A stretch of DNA of 64,000 nucleotides, from positions 11,573 through 75,572 of the forward strand of contig NZ_JYJF01000019.1 of assembly GCF_000955975.1 (NCBI RefSeq), read 5' to 3'. Positions 17,250-25,545 of this stretch are shown one piece after another. This DNA is from Saccharothrix sp. ST-888 (GTDB lineage Bacteria; Actinomycetota; Actinomycetes; Streptomycetales; Streptomycetaceae). The position numbers and the translations under genes were made by a program. Position 1 is the stretch's first letter. Each line of letters begins with the position of its first letter. The notes under the pieces are model-generated. The model was not told where the DNA came from and did not search any database. It saw nothing but the letters and a program-made list of their open reading frames with translations.

Positions 17250-17583
17250 ACCCGCCGGACCCGACCCGACCCGACCCGGCACAGCGGCCGACGGCGGGGA
17301 TCGCAGGCGGCGCCGGAGCGGCCGGCCGAACCGCTCGTCCCCGATGTCACCGAGCGCCGCTCCCGCCCGGACGACGTGGCGCTGCCGGTGTTCCACCGGA
17401 TCGCGACCGGAAGCGAAACTACCGACAGGTAGCCGGATTTGGGGTGGACGACGGGTGAATCGCACCCCGATCCGGCCAAGTTCGACCTGAGTTGAGCCAC
17501 TCAGCAGCAGAAATGTCGTGATCGGATCACTGAACGTCAGATACGTTCACACATACGTAGGATCATCCCCCTAGAATCCCCGC
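17250..17583. other. intergenic region upstream of conservon
   Basis: It contains a short tandem repeat, GACCC four times at 17258-17277, and an AT-richer promoter region with TAGAAT at 17572-17577, seven bases before the GTG of the next gene. No gene is seen. Confidence 0.5.
17572..17577 (+). promoter_or_regulatory. -10 element of the conservon, leaderless start
   Basis: TAGAAT ends 6 nt before the GTG at 17584, so transcription would begin at or next to the start codon. No ribosome site is present, which is consistent with a leaderless message. The -35 region is not recognisable. Confidence 0.6.
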
Positions 17584-18933
17584 GTGACGATGACTCAGTG
17601 GTGCGGTTCGGCTGCCGGCGTGCTCGCCGTTCTCTCTCTGCTGGCGGCCGCCAGGTACCGCGCGGTCGGCCGCACCCTGAAGGGCCGACTCGAAGCCCGG
17701 GAGCAGGAGTTCGCCGCCCTGCGCGCCCAGTTGCAGAACGAGGCCGAACTCCGCAGCAGCGAGCACGCCGCCACCCAGCACGAGCAGGAGCTCAACGCCT
17801 CCACCCGGCGGGCCTTCCTCAGCGTCGCCCGGCGCATCCTGGTCATGGCCCACGACCAGCAGGCCGGGCTGGACGAGATGGAGCGCCGGCACGACGACCC
17901 CGCACTGCTGGAGGGCCTGCTCAAGGCCGACCACGCCGCCGCCCAACAGGCCCGCCTCGCCCAGACGCTGGCCGTGCTCTGCGGCGCCCGGGCCGGCCGC
18001 CACTGGCCCGAGCCGGTCGCGCTGGAGGACGTGGTGCGCGGCGCCCAGTCCCGGATCCTGCCCTTCCAGCGGGTGGTGATCCGCAGCCGGATCGAGACCG
18101 CCGTGGTCGGCGCCGCCGCCGAGGCGCTGATCCACGCCATCGCCGAACTCCTCGACAACGCGACCCGGTACTCGCCGCCCAGCACCCAGGTCCACGTCAC
18201 CCTGATGCCGGTCCACAACGGCGCGGTCATCGAGATCGACGACGCCGGGGTCGGCATGCCCGAGTACGCCGTCGACAAGGCCGCCGCCGCACTCGCGGGC
18301 GGCACCACGATGGAGGTCTCCCGGCTGGGCGAGGTACCGCAGTTGGGGCTCGCTGCGGTCGGCCGCCTCGCCGAGCAGTACGGCTTCCGGGTCACCCTCA
18401 GCTCCGCGCCCTCCCCGTACGGCGGGGTGCGGGTGGTGGTGCTGCTGCCGACGCCGCTGCTCACCGAGCCGCTGCCGACCCCCGCGACCGGGCGGGGCCC
18501 GGACGGGTTCGGGCACCGGGCCGAGCCCGACCCGGTCTACCTGGTCCCGCCGGTCGAACGGGTGCCGGCCCAGCACCGGATCCCGCCGGCCGAGCAGCTG
18601 CGCGCGACCCCGGTGCCGCCCGCTCCCGGCCAACTGCCGCGCCGGGTGAACCGGCGCAGCGCCGCCCCGGCCGCGCGCGGCGCCGACGGCCCGGTCGGCG
18701 GCTCCGGCGAGGCGACCCTCGAACTCCCCGTGCCACCGCGCTCCGCACGCGAGGCGCAGACCTTCATGTCCCTCTTCCAGGCCGGTACCGCCAGCGGCCG
18801 TTCGGCGGCCCGCGACCAGCACCTTCCCGAGAGCCTCCCTCCGGCTTCCCCGGCCTCCCCGGCCTCCCCCGGTTCCCCTGTTGCCCCACAATCCCCCCAG
18901 CACTTCGGAGACTTCCATGACCACCACTCCTGA
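17584..18933 (+). CDS. cvnA: conservon protein CvnA, sensor-kinase-like ATPase
   Basis: 449 residues. One N-terminal helix (about residues 5-25), a coiled coil with a dimerisation-like region (about 30-110), then a histidine-kinase-type ATPase domain: ELLDNATRYSPP (N box), DDAGVGMPE (G1) and LGLAAVGRLAEQYG. A Pro-rich tail follows. It is short for a CvnA and lacks an obvious extracellular sensing domain. Conservons (CvnA-B-C-D) form a membrane-associated complex resembling a GPCR-like GTPase module. The last 17 bp overlap cvnB. Confidence 0.88.
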   Translation: MTMTQWCGSAAGVLAVLSLLAAARYRAVGRTLKGRLEAREQEFAALRAQLQNEAELRSSEHAATQHEQELNASTRRAFLSVARRILVMAHDQQAGLDEMERRHDDPALLEGLLKADHAAAQQARLAQTLAVLCGARAGRHWPEPVALEDVVRGAQSRILPFQRVVIRSRIETAVVGAAAEALIHAIAELLDNATRYSPPSTQVHVTLMPVHNGAVIEIDDAGVGMPEYAVDKAAAALAGGTTMEVSRLGEVPQLGLAAVGRLAEQYGFRVTLSSAPSPYGGVRVVVLLPTPLLTEPLPTPATGRGPDGFGHRAEPDPVYLVPPVERVPAQHRIPPAEQLRATPVPPAPGQLPRRVNRRSAAPAARGADGPVGGSGEATLELPVPPRSAREAQTFMSLFQAGTASGRSAARDQHLPESLPPASPASPASPGSPVAPQSPQHFGDFHDHHS

Positions 18934-19330
18934 CCTCGGCTGGCTGCTGGCCGACATCATCGGCGTTCCCGAGGTGCAGCACGCCGTTGTGGTGTCCAAC
19001 GACGGCCTGGAGATCGGCCGCAGCGAGCGGATCGCCCGTGACGACGCCGAGCGGCTGGCCGCCGCGTGCTCCGGGCTCCAGTCGCTGGCCCGTGGAGTGG
19101 CCCAGGGCTTCGGCGGACGGCAGAGCAGCACCCGGCAGATCATCATCGAGTACGGCGGCGGCTACCTGTTCGTCGTGGCCGCCGGGGCCGGTGCCCACCT
19201 GGCCGTGGTGACCGGCGAGTCGGTGGACGCCGGCCTGGTGGCGTACCAGATGCAGGTGCTGGTCGAGCGGATCGGAGGCCACCTGACCAGCCCGCCCCGG
19301 GTGGAACCGGTCGCCGGGGAGCTGCGGTGA
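18917..19330 (+). CDS. cvnB: conservon protein CvnB, roadblock/LC7 domain
   Basis: 137 residues forming a single roadblock/LC7 fold (LLADIIGVPEVQHAVVVSND through VVTGESVDAGLVAYQMQVLV). Roadblock proteins of conservons are thought to act on the CvnD GTPase. The ATG at 18917 overlaps the end of cvnA, and its stop overlaps the GTG of cvnC by 4 bp. Confidence 0.9.
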   Translation: MTTTPDLGWLLADIIGVPEVQHAVVVSNDGLEIGRSERIARDDAERLAAACSGLQSLARGVAQGFGGRQSSTRQIIIEYGGGYLFVVAAGAGAHLAVVTGESVDAGLVAYQMQVLVERIGGHLTSPPRVEPVAGELR

Positions 19331-19710
19331 ACGGCCCGGTCCGGCCGTATGTGATCACCGGCGGGCGCAGCCGGCCCAGCCGGAACGTCCAGGCGCTGGA
19401 GGATCTGGCGCTGGAGAGCCTGGTCAGCGTCGACCCGGCCGCCGAACCCGGCGAGTTCCTCGACGAGCAGGCCGGGCTGAACCGCGAGCACCGACGCATC
19501 CTGGCGCTCTGCCGGCAGCTGCTCTCGGTCGCCGAGGTCGCCGCCCACCTCGGCCTGCCGCTCGGCGTGGTCAAGGTGCTGGTCGGCGACCTCTGGGACC
19601 TCGGCGCCGTCCAGGTCCTGCCCCCCGCAGTCCCACCCGTACGGCAGGCCGAACGCCTGCCCGCAACCCTCCTGGAAGAGGTGCTCGTTGGCCTCCGCCA
19701 ACTCCGCTGA
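19327..19710 (+). CDS. cvnC: conservon protein CvnC, DUF742
   Basis: 127 residues with the DUF742 pattern: RPYVITGGRSRPSRNVQALE at the N-terminus, EHRRILALCRQLLSVAEVAA in the middle, and a winged-helix-like LGLPLGVVKVLVGDLWDLG. The frame is open from 19066, but the GTG at 19327 overlapping the cvnB stop gives the family's normal start. Confidence 0.9.
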   Translation: MNGPVRPYVITGGRSRPSRNVQALEDLALESLVSVDPAAEPGEFLDEQAGLNREHRRILALCRQLLSVAEVAAHLGLPLGVVKVLVGDLWDLGAVQVLPPAVPPVRQAERLPATLLEEVLVGLRQLR

Positions 19711-20290
19711 ACCGGACTACCTGCCGTCCACCGTGCAGGGCGCCGTGAAGATCCTCGTCACCGGTCCTTTCGGGGTGGGCAAGACCACCCTGGTGGGCTC
19801 GCTGAGCGAGATCTCACCGCTGCGCACCGAGGAGACGATGACCGCCGCCGGTGCGGACGTGGACGACCTCACCGGCCGCCCGGGGAAGACCACCACCACG
19901 GTGGCCCTCGACTTCGGCCGGATCACGCTCAACCCCAGGCTCGCCCTCTACCTCTTCGGCACCCCGGGGCAGCAGCGGTTCTGGCCGCTCTGGGAGGACC
20001 TCTCGCGCGGCGCGCTCGGCGCGATCGCCCTGGTCGACGCCCGGCGGATCGAGGAGAGCTTCGACGTGCTCGGCCAGCTGGAGGAGCAGCGGATCCCGTT
20101 CGCCGTCGCCGTCAACACCTTCCCCGACACGCCGAGCTACCCCGAGGACGAGCTGCGCTCCGCGCTCGACCTGCTGCCCGAGGTGCCGATCCTCGCCTGC
20201 GACGCCCGGGACCGCCGGGGCGCGTACGACGTCCTGATCGACTTCGTCGACCACCTGCACGCCACCGCTGTCCTGGAGCCGCAGCCATGA
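19688..20290 (+). CDS. cvnD: conservon GTPase CvnD
   Basis: 200 residues, an MglA/Ras-like small GTPase. The P-loop is GPFGVGKTT at about residues 26-34. Switch II reads GTPGQQRFW, where many homologues have DTPGQ. VNTFPD occupies the NKxD base-recognition position in altered form. It is the signalling GTPase of the conservon. The start is TTG 19688, overlapping the end of cvnC by 23 bp; the next gene begins 4 bp before its stop. Confidence 0.9.
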   Translation: MASANSAEPDYLPSTVQGAVKILVTGPFGVGKTTLVGSLSEISPLRTEETMTAAGADVDDLTGRPGKTTTTVALDFGRITLNPRLALYLFGTPGQQRFWPLWEDLSRGALGAIALVDARRIEESFDVLGQLEEQRIPFAVAVNTFPDTPSYPEDELRSALDLLPEVPILACDARDRRGAYDVLIDFVDHLHATAVLEPQP

Positions 20291-21738
20291 CAACTCCCAC
20301 GCCGGGGACCCGGGTTCCGCAGCCGGAGGCCCTGGTCCCGCCGCCCGGCTGCCCGATGCACGAGAAGCCGGGCACCGTACCGCTGTACGGCGCCTCGGTC
20401 TCGGAGGACCCGCACGGCCTGTACGCCAGGATGCGGGAGGAGCACGGCGCGGTCGCACCGATCGAGCTGGAGCCGGGAGTGGAGGCGTGGCTGGTGCTCG
20501 GCTACGCCGAACTGCTCGAACTCACCCGCAACGAGCAGCTGTTCTCCAAGGACTCGCGCCGCTGGCGGATACCCCAGGAGGGCAGGCTCAGATCCGACTC
20601 CCGGCTGCTGCCGATGACCTCCTGGCGTCCGACCCTGCTCAACATGGACGGTGCCGAGCACCAGCGGCTGCGCGGCGCGGTCGCCGACACCCTGGCCCGG
20701 ATCGACCACCGGCAGCTGCGGCAGACCACCGAGAACGCCGCCAACGCCCTGATCGACAGCTGGGGTCCGGACGGCACCGCCGACCTGGTCACCCAGTACG
20801 CGCGCCGCCTGCCGCTGCTGGTCTTCACCCAGCTGCTGGGCCTGCCCGCCGAGGCGGGTCCCCATCTCATCGACCTGATCAGCCACTTCGTGGACAGCAG
20901 CGAGGAGTCGGTCCGGGCGAGCGCCGAGTTCCAGGCCATCCTGCTCGACCTGGTCCGCCGCTGCCGGAGCACGCCCGGTGCCGACCTCACCTCCTGGCTG
21001 CTGGCCCACGACGCCGGGCTGACCGACGAGGAGGTGGTGCACCACCTGGTGGTGATCCTGGTCGCGGGCAACGAGACCACCATCAACTGGACCGGCAACA
21101 CGCTGCGCCTGCTGCTCACCGACCGCCGGTTCCGGGCCACCCTCGCGGGCGGCCGGCTGACCGTCTCGGACGCGCTGGACGAGGTGCTCTGGCGCGACCC
21201 GCCCACCCAGAACTTCCCCGGCCGGTGGGCCACCGGCGACACCGTCCTCGGCGGCCAGTACATCAACGCGGGCGACATGCTGGTCCTCGGCCTGGCCGGC
21301 GCCAACGCCGACCCGGCCGTCCAGTGCCCCGACGGCGTCGGCGGCAACCGCGCCCACCTGGCCTGGGGTGCCGGCCGGCACGTCTGCCCGGCCCAGCACC
21401 CGGCCCGGCTGATCGTCGAGACCGCCGTGGAGACCCTGCTGCACCGGCTCCCGGACCTCCAACTGGCCGTCCCCGCCCATGAACTGTCCTGGCGGCCGTC
21501 GCCGTGGTCGCGAGCACTGGTGTCCCTGCCGGTGCTCTACAGCGCTTTCACCCCGCCGCGCACCCCCGCACCCGAAAGGCCCGTATGGACACCTCCGGCC
21601 CCCTCGACCACGCCCGTCCCGCACCCGTCCGACTCGACCCCTTCGGACACGACCAGCACGCCGAGAACGCCCGACTCAGGGCGGCCGGGCCCGCGGTCCT
21701 GGTGGAACTCCCTGGCGGGGTGGTGGTCTGGGCGATAA
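20287..21738 (+). CDS. conservon cytochrome P450, CYP157 type (no ExxR)
   Basis: 483 residues. The I-helix is AGNETTINW, and the haem-binding loop is WGAGRHVCPAQ with Cys about 367. Where almost all P450s have ExxR in the K-helix, this one reads EVLW (about 299-302). Loss of the Arg is the known signature of the CYP157 family, which sits beside CYP154 in conservons. The first about 430 residues cover a whole P450. A Pro/Ser/Thr-rich tail of about 55 residues then runs 154 bp into the next gene in another frame, which is unusual. Function may be non-catalytic or redox sensing. Confidence 0.85.
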   Translation: MTTPTPGTRVPQPEALVPPPGCPMHEKPGTVPLYGASVSEDPHGLYARMREEHGAVAPIELEPGVEAWLVLGYAELLELTRNEQLFSKDSRRWRIPQEGRLRSDSRLLPMTSWRPTLLNMDGAEHQRLRGAVADTLARIDHRQLRQTTENAANALIDSWGPDGTADLVTQYARRLPLLVFTQLLGLPAEAGPHLIDLISHFVDSSEESVRASAEFQAILLDLVRRCRSTPGADLTSWLLAHDAGLTDEEVVHHLVVILVAGNETTINWTGNTLRLLLTDRRFRATLAGGRLTVSDALDEVLWRDPPTQNFPGRWATGDTVLGGQYINAGDMLVLGLAGANADPAVQCPDGVGGNRAHLAWGAGRHVCPAQHPARLIVETAVETLLHRLPDLQLAVPAHELSWRPSPWSRALVSLPVLYSAFTPPRTPAPERPVWTPPAPSTTPVPHPSDSTPSDTTSTPRTPDSGRPGPRSWWNSLAGWWSGR

Positions 21739-22820
21739 CCCACCACGACACCCTCCAGCAGCTGCTCACCGACCCCCGGGTCGGCAAGAACCCGCAGCTG
21801 TGGGACACCTTCCGGCAGGGCCTGCTGCCCAAGGGCTGGCCGCTGCTCAACTTCGTCACCGTCCCCGGGATGACCACCGCCGACGGCGACGACCACCGGC
21901 GCCTGCGCGGCCTGGTCAGCCAGGCGTTCACCCCGCGCCGGGTCAGCGCGCTCCAACCCGGGATCGAGCGGCTCACCGAGCAGCTGCTGGACGGGGTGGC
22001 GCTGCTGGACGGCGAGTTCGACCTGCGCGAGCACTTCGCCTACCCGCTGCCGATGCAGGTGATCGGCACGCTGCTCGGCCTCCCGCCCAAGCAGCAGGAC
22101 GAGCTGCACGAGCTGTCCGACACCCTGGTGAGCAGCTCCGCCACTCCCGAGGCGGCCGTCGCCGCGCAGACCGGCCTGTTCGCGCTGCTGGCCGCGCTGG
22201 TCGAGGCCAAGCGGGTCGAGCCCGGCGACGACCTGACCACCGACCTGATCGCCGCCCGCGAGGACGAGGACCGGCTCAGCGAGCAGGAACTGGTCGGCAC
22301 GCTGCTGCTGATGCTGGTCGCCGGGCACGAGACCACGCTCAACCTGATCACCAACGCCGTGCGCGCCCTGCTCGCCCACCCCGAGCAGCTGCGGCAGGTG
22401 CTGGACGGGACGTACTCGTGGGCGGCGGTGGTCGAGGAGACGCTGCGGTACGACTCACCGGTGGGCCAGTTCCCGCTGCGGTACGCGAGCGAGGACATCG
22501 AGGTGGGCGGCGCCGGCGGCGTGGTGATCCGGCGCGGGGAGGCGATGCTCGCCTCGTACGGTGCCGTCGGACGGGACGGCGCGCACTACCCCGACGCGGA
22601 CCGCTTCGACCTCTCCCGGCAGCCCGCCCGGCACCTCTCGCTGGGCCACGGACCGCACTTCTGCCTCGGTTCGGGCCTTGCCCGGCTGGAGGCGGAGACG
22701 GCCCTGCGCGGCCTGTTCGAGCGCTTCCCCGAGCTGCGGGCGGCGGACGGCCCCGGTCCTGAGCCGATCGCGTCCTTCGTCAGCAACAGCGTCCGCGAGC
22801 TGCGCGTACGGGTGCGGTGA
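21585..22820 (+). CDS. cytochrome P450, CYP154 type
   Basis: 411 residues with all P450 landmarks: I-helix AGHETTLN, K-helix ExxR as EETLR (284-288), and haem loop LGHGPHFCLGS with Cys about 360. CYP154 enzymes hydroxylate steroids, macrolides or flavonoids in vitro; the natural role in conservons is unclear. I chose ATG 21585 (MDTSGPLDHARPAPVRLDPF), which has AAAGG just upstream. It therefore starts 154 bp before the stop of the preceding P450. It ends the conservon operon and is followed by a hairpin. Confidence 0.88.
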   Translation: MDTSGPLDHARPAPVRLDPFGHDQHAENARLRAAGPAVLVELPGGVVVWAITHHDTLQQLLTDPRVGKNPQLWDTFRQGLLPKGWPLLNFVTVPGMTTADGDDHRRLRGLVSQAFTPRRVSALQPGIERLTEQLLDGVALLDGEFDLREHFAYPLPMQVIGTLLGLPPKQQDELHELSDTLVSSSATPEAAVAAQTGLFALLAALVEAKRVEPGDDLTTDLIAAREDEDRLSEQELVGTLLLMLVAGHETTLNLITNAVRALLAHPEQLRQVLDGTYSWAAVVEETLRYDSPVGQFPLRYASEDIEVGGAGGVVIRRGEAMLASYGAVGRDGAHYPDADRFDLSRQPARHLSLGHGPHFCLGSGLARLEAETALRGLFERFPELRAADGPGPEPIASFVSNSVRELRVRVR

Positions 22821-22846
22821 GCGGCCCCGCCCCCGCCCGGGGCCGC
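22821..22846 (+). terminator. terminator of the conservon operon
   Basis: GCGGCCCCG and CGGGGCCGC (9-bp stem, 8-nt loop), beginning directly after the stop codon. Confidence 0.7.
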
Positions 22847-22927
22847 CGCTGACCGCAGCCGGATCCGGGTGTCCGCCGGTCCCGGGCGCCCTGCCCGAGG
22901 GCGGGGCGGCCGGGGCCGGCGGGTGGG

Positions 22928-23836
22928 TCAGGCCCTGGTCCGGGTCAGCTGCACGGCCACGGTCCGGTCCGCCGTGACGGCGGTGCCGTAGTCGGGGTCG
23001 GTGGTGCCGGCGTGGGCCGCCACCTCGACCTCGCCCCTCTGGAACGGGGTGGTCGCGGTCGGGTCGGCCTGCGCCGACCAGGCGACCGGAGCGCCCGGCA
23101 CGCACGACACGGACGTGCTGTACGGGCCGCGGATCAGGATCCGGTTCTTCACCTGGGTGACCAGGCCGGAGACCGCGACCTTGACCGGCTTGTTGCAGGC
23201 CACCGTGCCGTGCACGGTGGCCTTGCCGTTCAGGGCGCTCGCGGTGCCGTCGACCGCGATGCCCAGACCCAGGTCGAGCACGGCGGGCGGGGCCGGGTTG
23301 TCGATGTGGACCTCGCCGCGCAGCGCAGCGGTGCTCCCCTCGCAGTGCTGCTCATAGGTGGCGTCCAGGGCCTGGACGTAGCCGTTGGGCCCGAACACGG
23401 CCTTGGAGACGGTGAAGGAACCGGTGAGCGTGTTGCAGCCGCGGCCGTTCCCGCCGATGGACAGGCCCGGCTCGGCCGCGCCGTTGAACGGGAAGCGGGT
23501 GGCCCCGGTGTAGGTGCCGGGCGTCAGCGCCTGGCCGGCCGGGGCCGCGAGGCTGAGGTTCCACCAGTCACCGTGGGCCCCGTTGACCGAGATGCTGATC
23601 TCGTGGTCGTCGGCGGCCGCCGAGACGTCGAGGCGGTCCTGCGAGGCGGTCGAGTAGCTGTAGGACTGCCCGCCGCTGATGTAGTCGCCCGCGTCGCCGC
23701 CGAATCCGAGCGTCCCGGACGTGACGGTCTGCGCGTGGGCGGCGGTGCCCGCCAGCATCGTGGTGCCTGCGGCCAGCACCAGGGCGAGCCCGAATCCGGC
23801 TGCGGAACGCGCAGGTGCGGATCGTGTCGGCTTCAT
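22928..23836 (-). CDS. secreted protein of unknown function
   Basis: 302 residues. There is a classical signal peptide (basic N-terminus, then AAGFGLALVLAAGTTMLAGT, cleavage near AHA-QT). The mature part is Gly/Thr/Ser-rich and beta-predicted, with paired cysteines (GRGCNTLTG, EQHCEG, TVACNK, SVSCVPG) suggesting two disulfides outside the cell. No catalytic motif is evident. It stands alone, convergent with the P450 gene. Confidence 0.7.
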   Translation of the reverse strand: MKPTRSAPARSAAGFGLALVLAAGTTMLAGTAAHAQTVTSGTLGFGGDAGDYISGGQSYSYSTASQDRLDVSAAADDHEISISVNGAHGDWWNLSLAAPAGQALTPGTYTGATRFPFNGAAEPGLSIGGNGRGCNTLTGSFTVSKAVFGPNGYVQALDATYEQHCEGSTAALRGEVHIDNPAPPAVLDLGLGIAVDGTASALNGKATVHGTVACNKPVKVAVSGLVTQVKNRILIRGPYSTSVSCVPGAPVAWSAQADPTATTPFQRGEVEVAAHAGTTDPDYGTAVTADRTVAVQLTRTRA

Positions 23837-24051
23837 ACGTGGTCCCCCCAGGGTGAAGCGATGGGCCTTGAGGCGGCCTCCTGCCGCCGGGCCGCAGCGA
23901 GTGTTTCAGCCGCCACCTGGGGGAACAACTCGTTTTTGATCCACGACAGTTGGGAGATATGACCGCCGTCGGGTGCGGCCGAACAGCCGGAGTACACCGG
24001 GCCAAGCCCGGTTGAACCGGGAGTGCCCCGCGGCCGCGGTACGGGCCCGCC
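23837..24051. other. intergenic stretch
   Basis: Upstream region of the secreted-protein gene. An AT-richer patch at 23930-23960 (TCGTTTTTGATCC) may carry its promoter on the minus strand. No gene is seen. Confidence 0.4.
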
Positions 24052-24093
24052 GGCTGCGGCGACCGGCGCCCCGTGACGCCGGTCGCCGCAGCC
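24052..24093 (-). terminator. strong hairpin terminator
   Basis: Perfect 17-bp arms (24052-24068 and 24077-24093) with an 8-nt loop, 24 bp downstream of the stop of the minus-strand gene ending at 24118. Confidence 0.85.
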
Positions 24094-24117
24094 GGGAGGC
24101 GAACTACTGATTCCCGG

Positions 24118-24948
24118 TCAGGCCGGGAACAGACCGTTGAGCTCCGGATAACCGAGCCCGCCCGCGAGGCCGCCGTAGGTGCCCTCGGTGTAGACCTCGC
24201 GGGCGGCCCGCCGGACCGCCGCGTACGCGACCTCGGCGAGCCCGGGGCCGAGGCTGATCCGGCCGACACCGAGGGCGGCGAGTTCGGCGACCGTCGGGGC
24301 GGCCGGGGAGCCGGTCACGTTGAGCGGGACCGGCAGCGCCTTGGCGAGCGCCGCGATGACGGCCGGATCGGCCGTGCCCGGGACGAACACCCCGCTCGCC
24401 CCGGCCTCGACGTACGCCAGGCCCCGGGCGATCGCCTCGTCGAGCCGGCCCTCGGGCTCGCCGACGCCGCGCAGGAAGACGTCCGTCCTGGCGTTGAGGT
24501 ACAGCGGCACGCCCGCGGCGGCAGCGGCCGCACGGGCGGCGGCGATCCGTTCGGCCGCCTCGGCGACCGGGCGCAGCTCGCGGGCTCCGTCGTCGGGGCC
24601 GTCCTCCAGGTTGACGCCGACCGCACCGGTGGCCAGCAGGGCGGTGACGGTCTCGCCCACCTCGGCGGCGGTCGCACCGAACCCGGTCTCCAGGTCCGCC
24701 GTGACGGGCAGGTCCACCGCGGCGGCGATCAGGGCGGTCTGGGCCAGCGCCCGGTCCCGGTCGAGGCCGCCGCCGTCCCGGACGCCGAGCGCCCAGGAGA
24801 CGCTCGCACTGGCGGTGGCGAGCGCCTGGGCGCCGGCGGCGGCGACCAGCCGGGCGCTCACCCCGTCCCAGACGTTGGCCAGGACGAGCGGATCGCCGGG
24901 CCGGTGCAGGTCGTTGAGGAGCTTGGCCTTGTCGTGCTGAGTGGTCAT
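24118..24948 (-). CDS. isocitrate lyase/PEP mutase-superfamily enzyme
   Basis: 276 residues, a TIM-barrel enzyme of the PEP mutase/ICL superfamily. LVLANVWDGVSARL lies near the N-terminus, LPVTADLETGFG carries the metal-binding acids, GVNLEDG follows, and LYLNARTDVFL is the ARTD-type motif. The KKCGH signature of true isocitrate lyase is absent, so it more likely acts as a C-C or P-C lyase such as oxaloacetate hydrolase/decarboxylase; the substrate is unknown. The start ATG 24948 has AGGGTG upstream. It is probably co-transcribed behind the AhpD-like gene (68-bp gap). Confidence 0.8.
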   Translation of the reverse strand: MTTQHDKAKLLNDLHRPGDPLVLANVWDGVSARLVAAAGAQALATASASVSWALGVRDGGGLDRDRALAQTALIAAAVDLPVTADLETGFGATAAEVGETVTALLATGAVGVNLEDGPDDGARELRPVAEAAERIAAARAAAAAAGVPLYLNARTDVFLRGVGEPEGRLDEAIARGLAYVEAGASGVFVPGTADPAVIAALAKALPVPLNVTGSPAAPTVAELAALGVGRISLGPGLAEVAYAAVRRAAREVYTEGTYGGLAGGLGYPELNGLFPA

Positions 24949-25016
24949 GGTGACACCCTGTCGGTGAGGCGCGGCAGTGGACTGGCGGAGATCGGACCTG
25001 AACCGGGGAGCGGGGG

Positions 25017-25496
25017 TCAGGACTGCTTGGGAGCCGGGCTGAGGCGGGTGGCGATGGCGATGCGGTTCCAGGAGTTGATCGTGATGATCATCGCGAGCAG
25101 CTGGGCCAGCTCCTTCTCCTCGAAGACCTTGGCGGCCTCCTCGAAGACCGCGTCCGGCACGTGCCCCTCGGTGACCTTGGTGACCGCCTCGGTCAGCGCG
25201 AGGGCGGCCCGCTCGCGGACGGTGAACCACGGGGTCTCGCGCCAGGCCGGGAGGCTGAGCAGCCGGTGGTCCTGCTCGCCGATCTTGCGAGCGTCGGTGG
25301 TGTGCATGTCGAGGCAGAAGGCGCAGCCGTTGATCACCGAGGCGTAGGTCTTGACCAGCTCGGCGATGATCGGGTCCAGCCCGGCGGACGCCGCACGGTC
25401 CAGGTTGATCATCGCGCGGTAGAACTCGGGAGCCTGCTCGGGGAGCGAGATGCGCTGGATCGGGGCGGGGACGTAAGCGTTCCGGTTCGTCGTCAT
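25017..25496 (-). CDS. carboxymuconolactone decarboxylase/AhpD-family protein
   Basis: 159 residues, all-helical, with the AhpD redox motif CAFCLDMH in the middle. It is of the alkylhydroperoxidase-like CMD class and probably has peroxidase activity. I chose ATG 25496 (MTTNRNAYVPAPIQRISL), the family's usual start. It is divergent from a MocR regulator with only 49 bp between start codons, a standard arrangement in which the MocR protein controls the AhpD-like gene. Confidence 0.85.
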   Translation of the reverse strand: MTTNRNAYVPAPIQRISLPEQAPEFYRAMINLDRAASAGLDPIIAELVKTYASVINGCAFCLDMHTTDARKIGEQDHRLLSLPAWRETPWFTVRERAALALTEAVTKVTEGHVPDAVFEEAAKVFEEKELAQLLAMIITINSWNRIAIATRLSPAPKQS

Positions 25497-25545
25497 GTGG
25501 TCAACGGTAGTGCCGGTTGGCCCGCCCGTATGGTTCATTTGGCGC

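Noticed and set aside
23012..23962. plus-strand frame over the secreted-protein gene
   Set aside because: Antisense shadow; the minus-strand protein has a proper signal peptide and paired cysteines.
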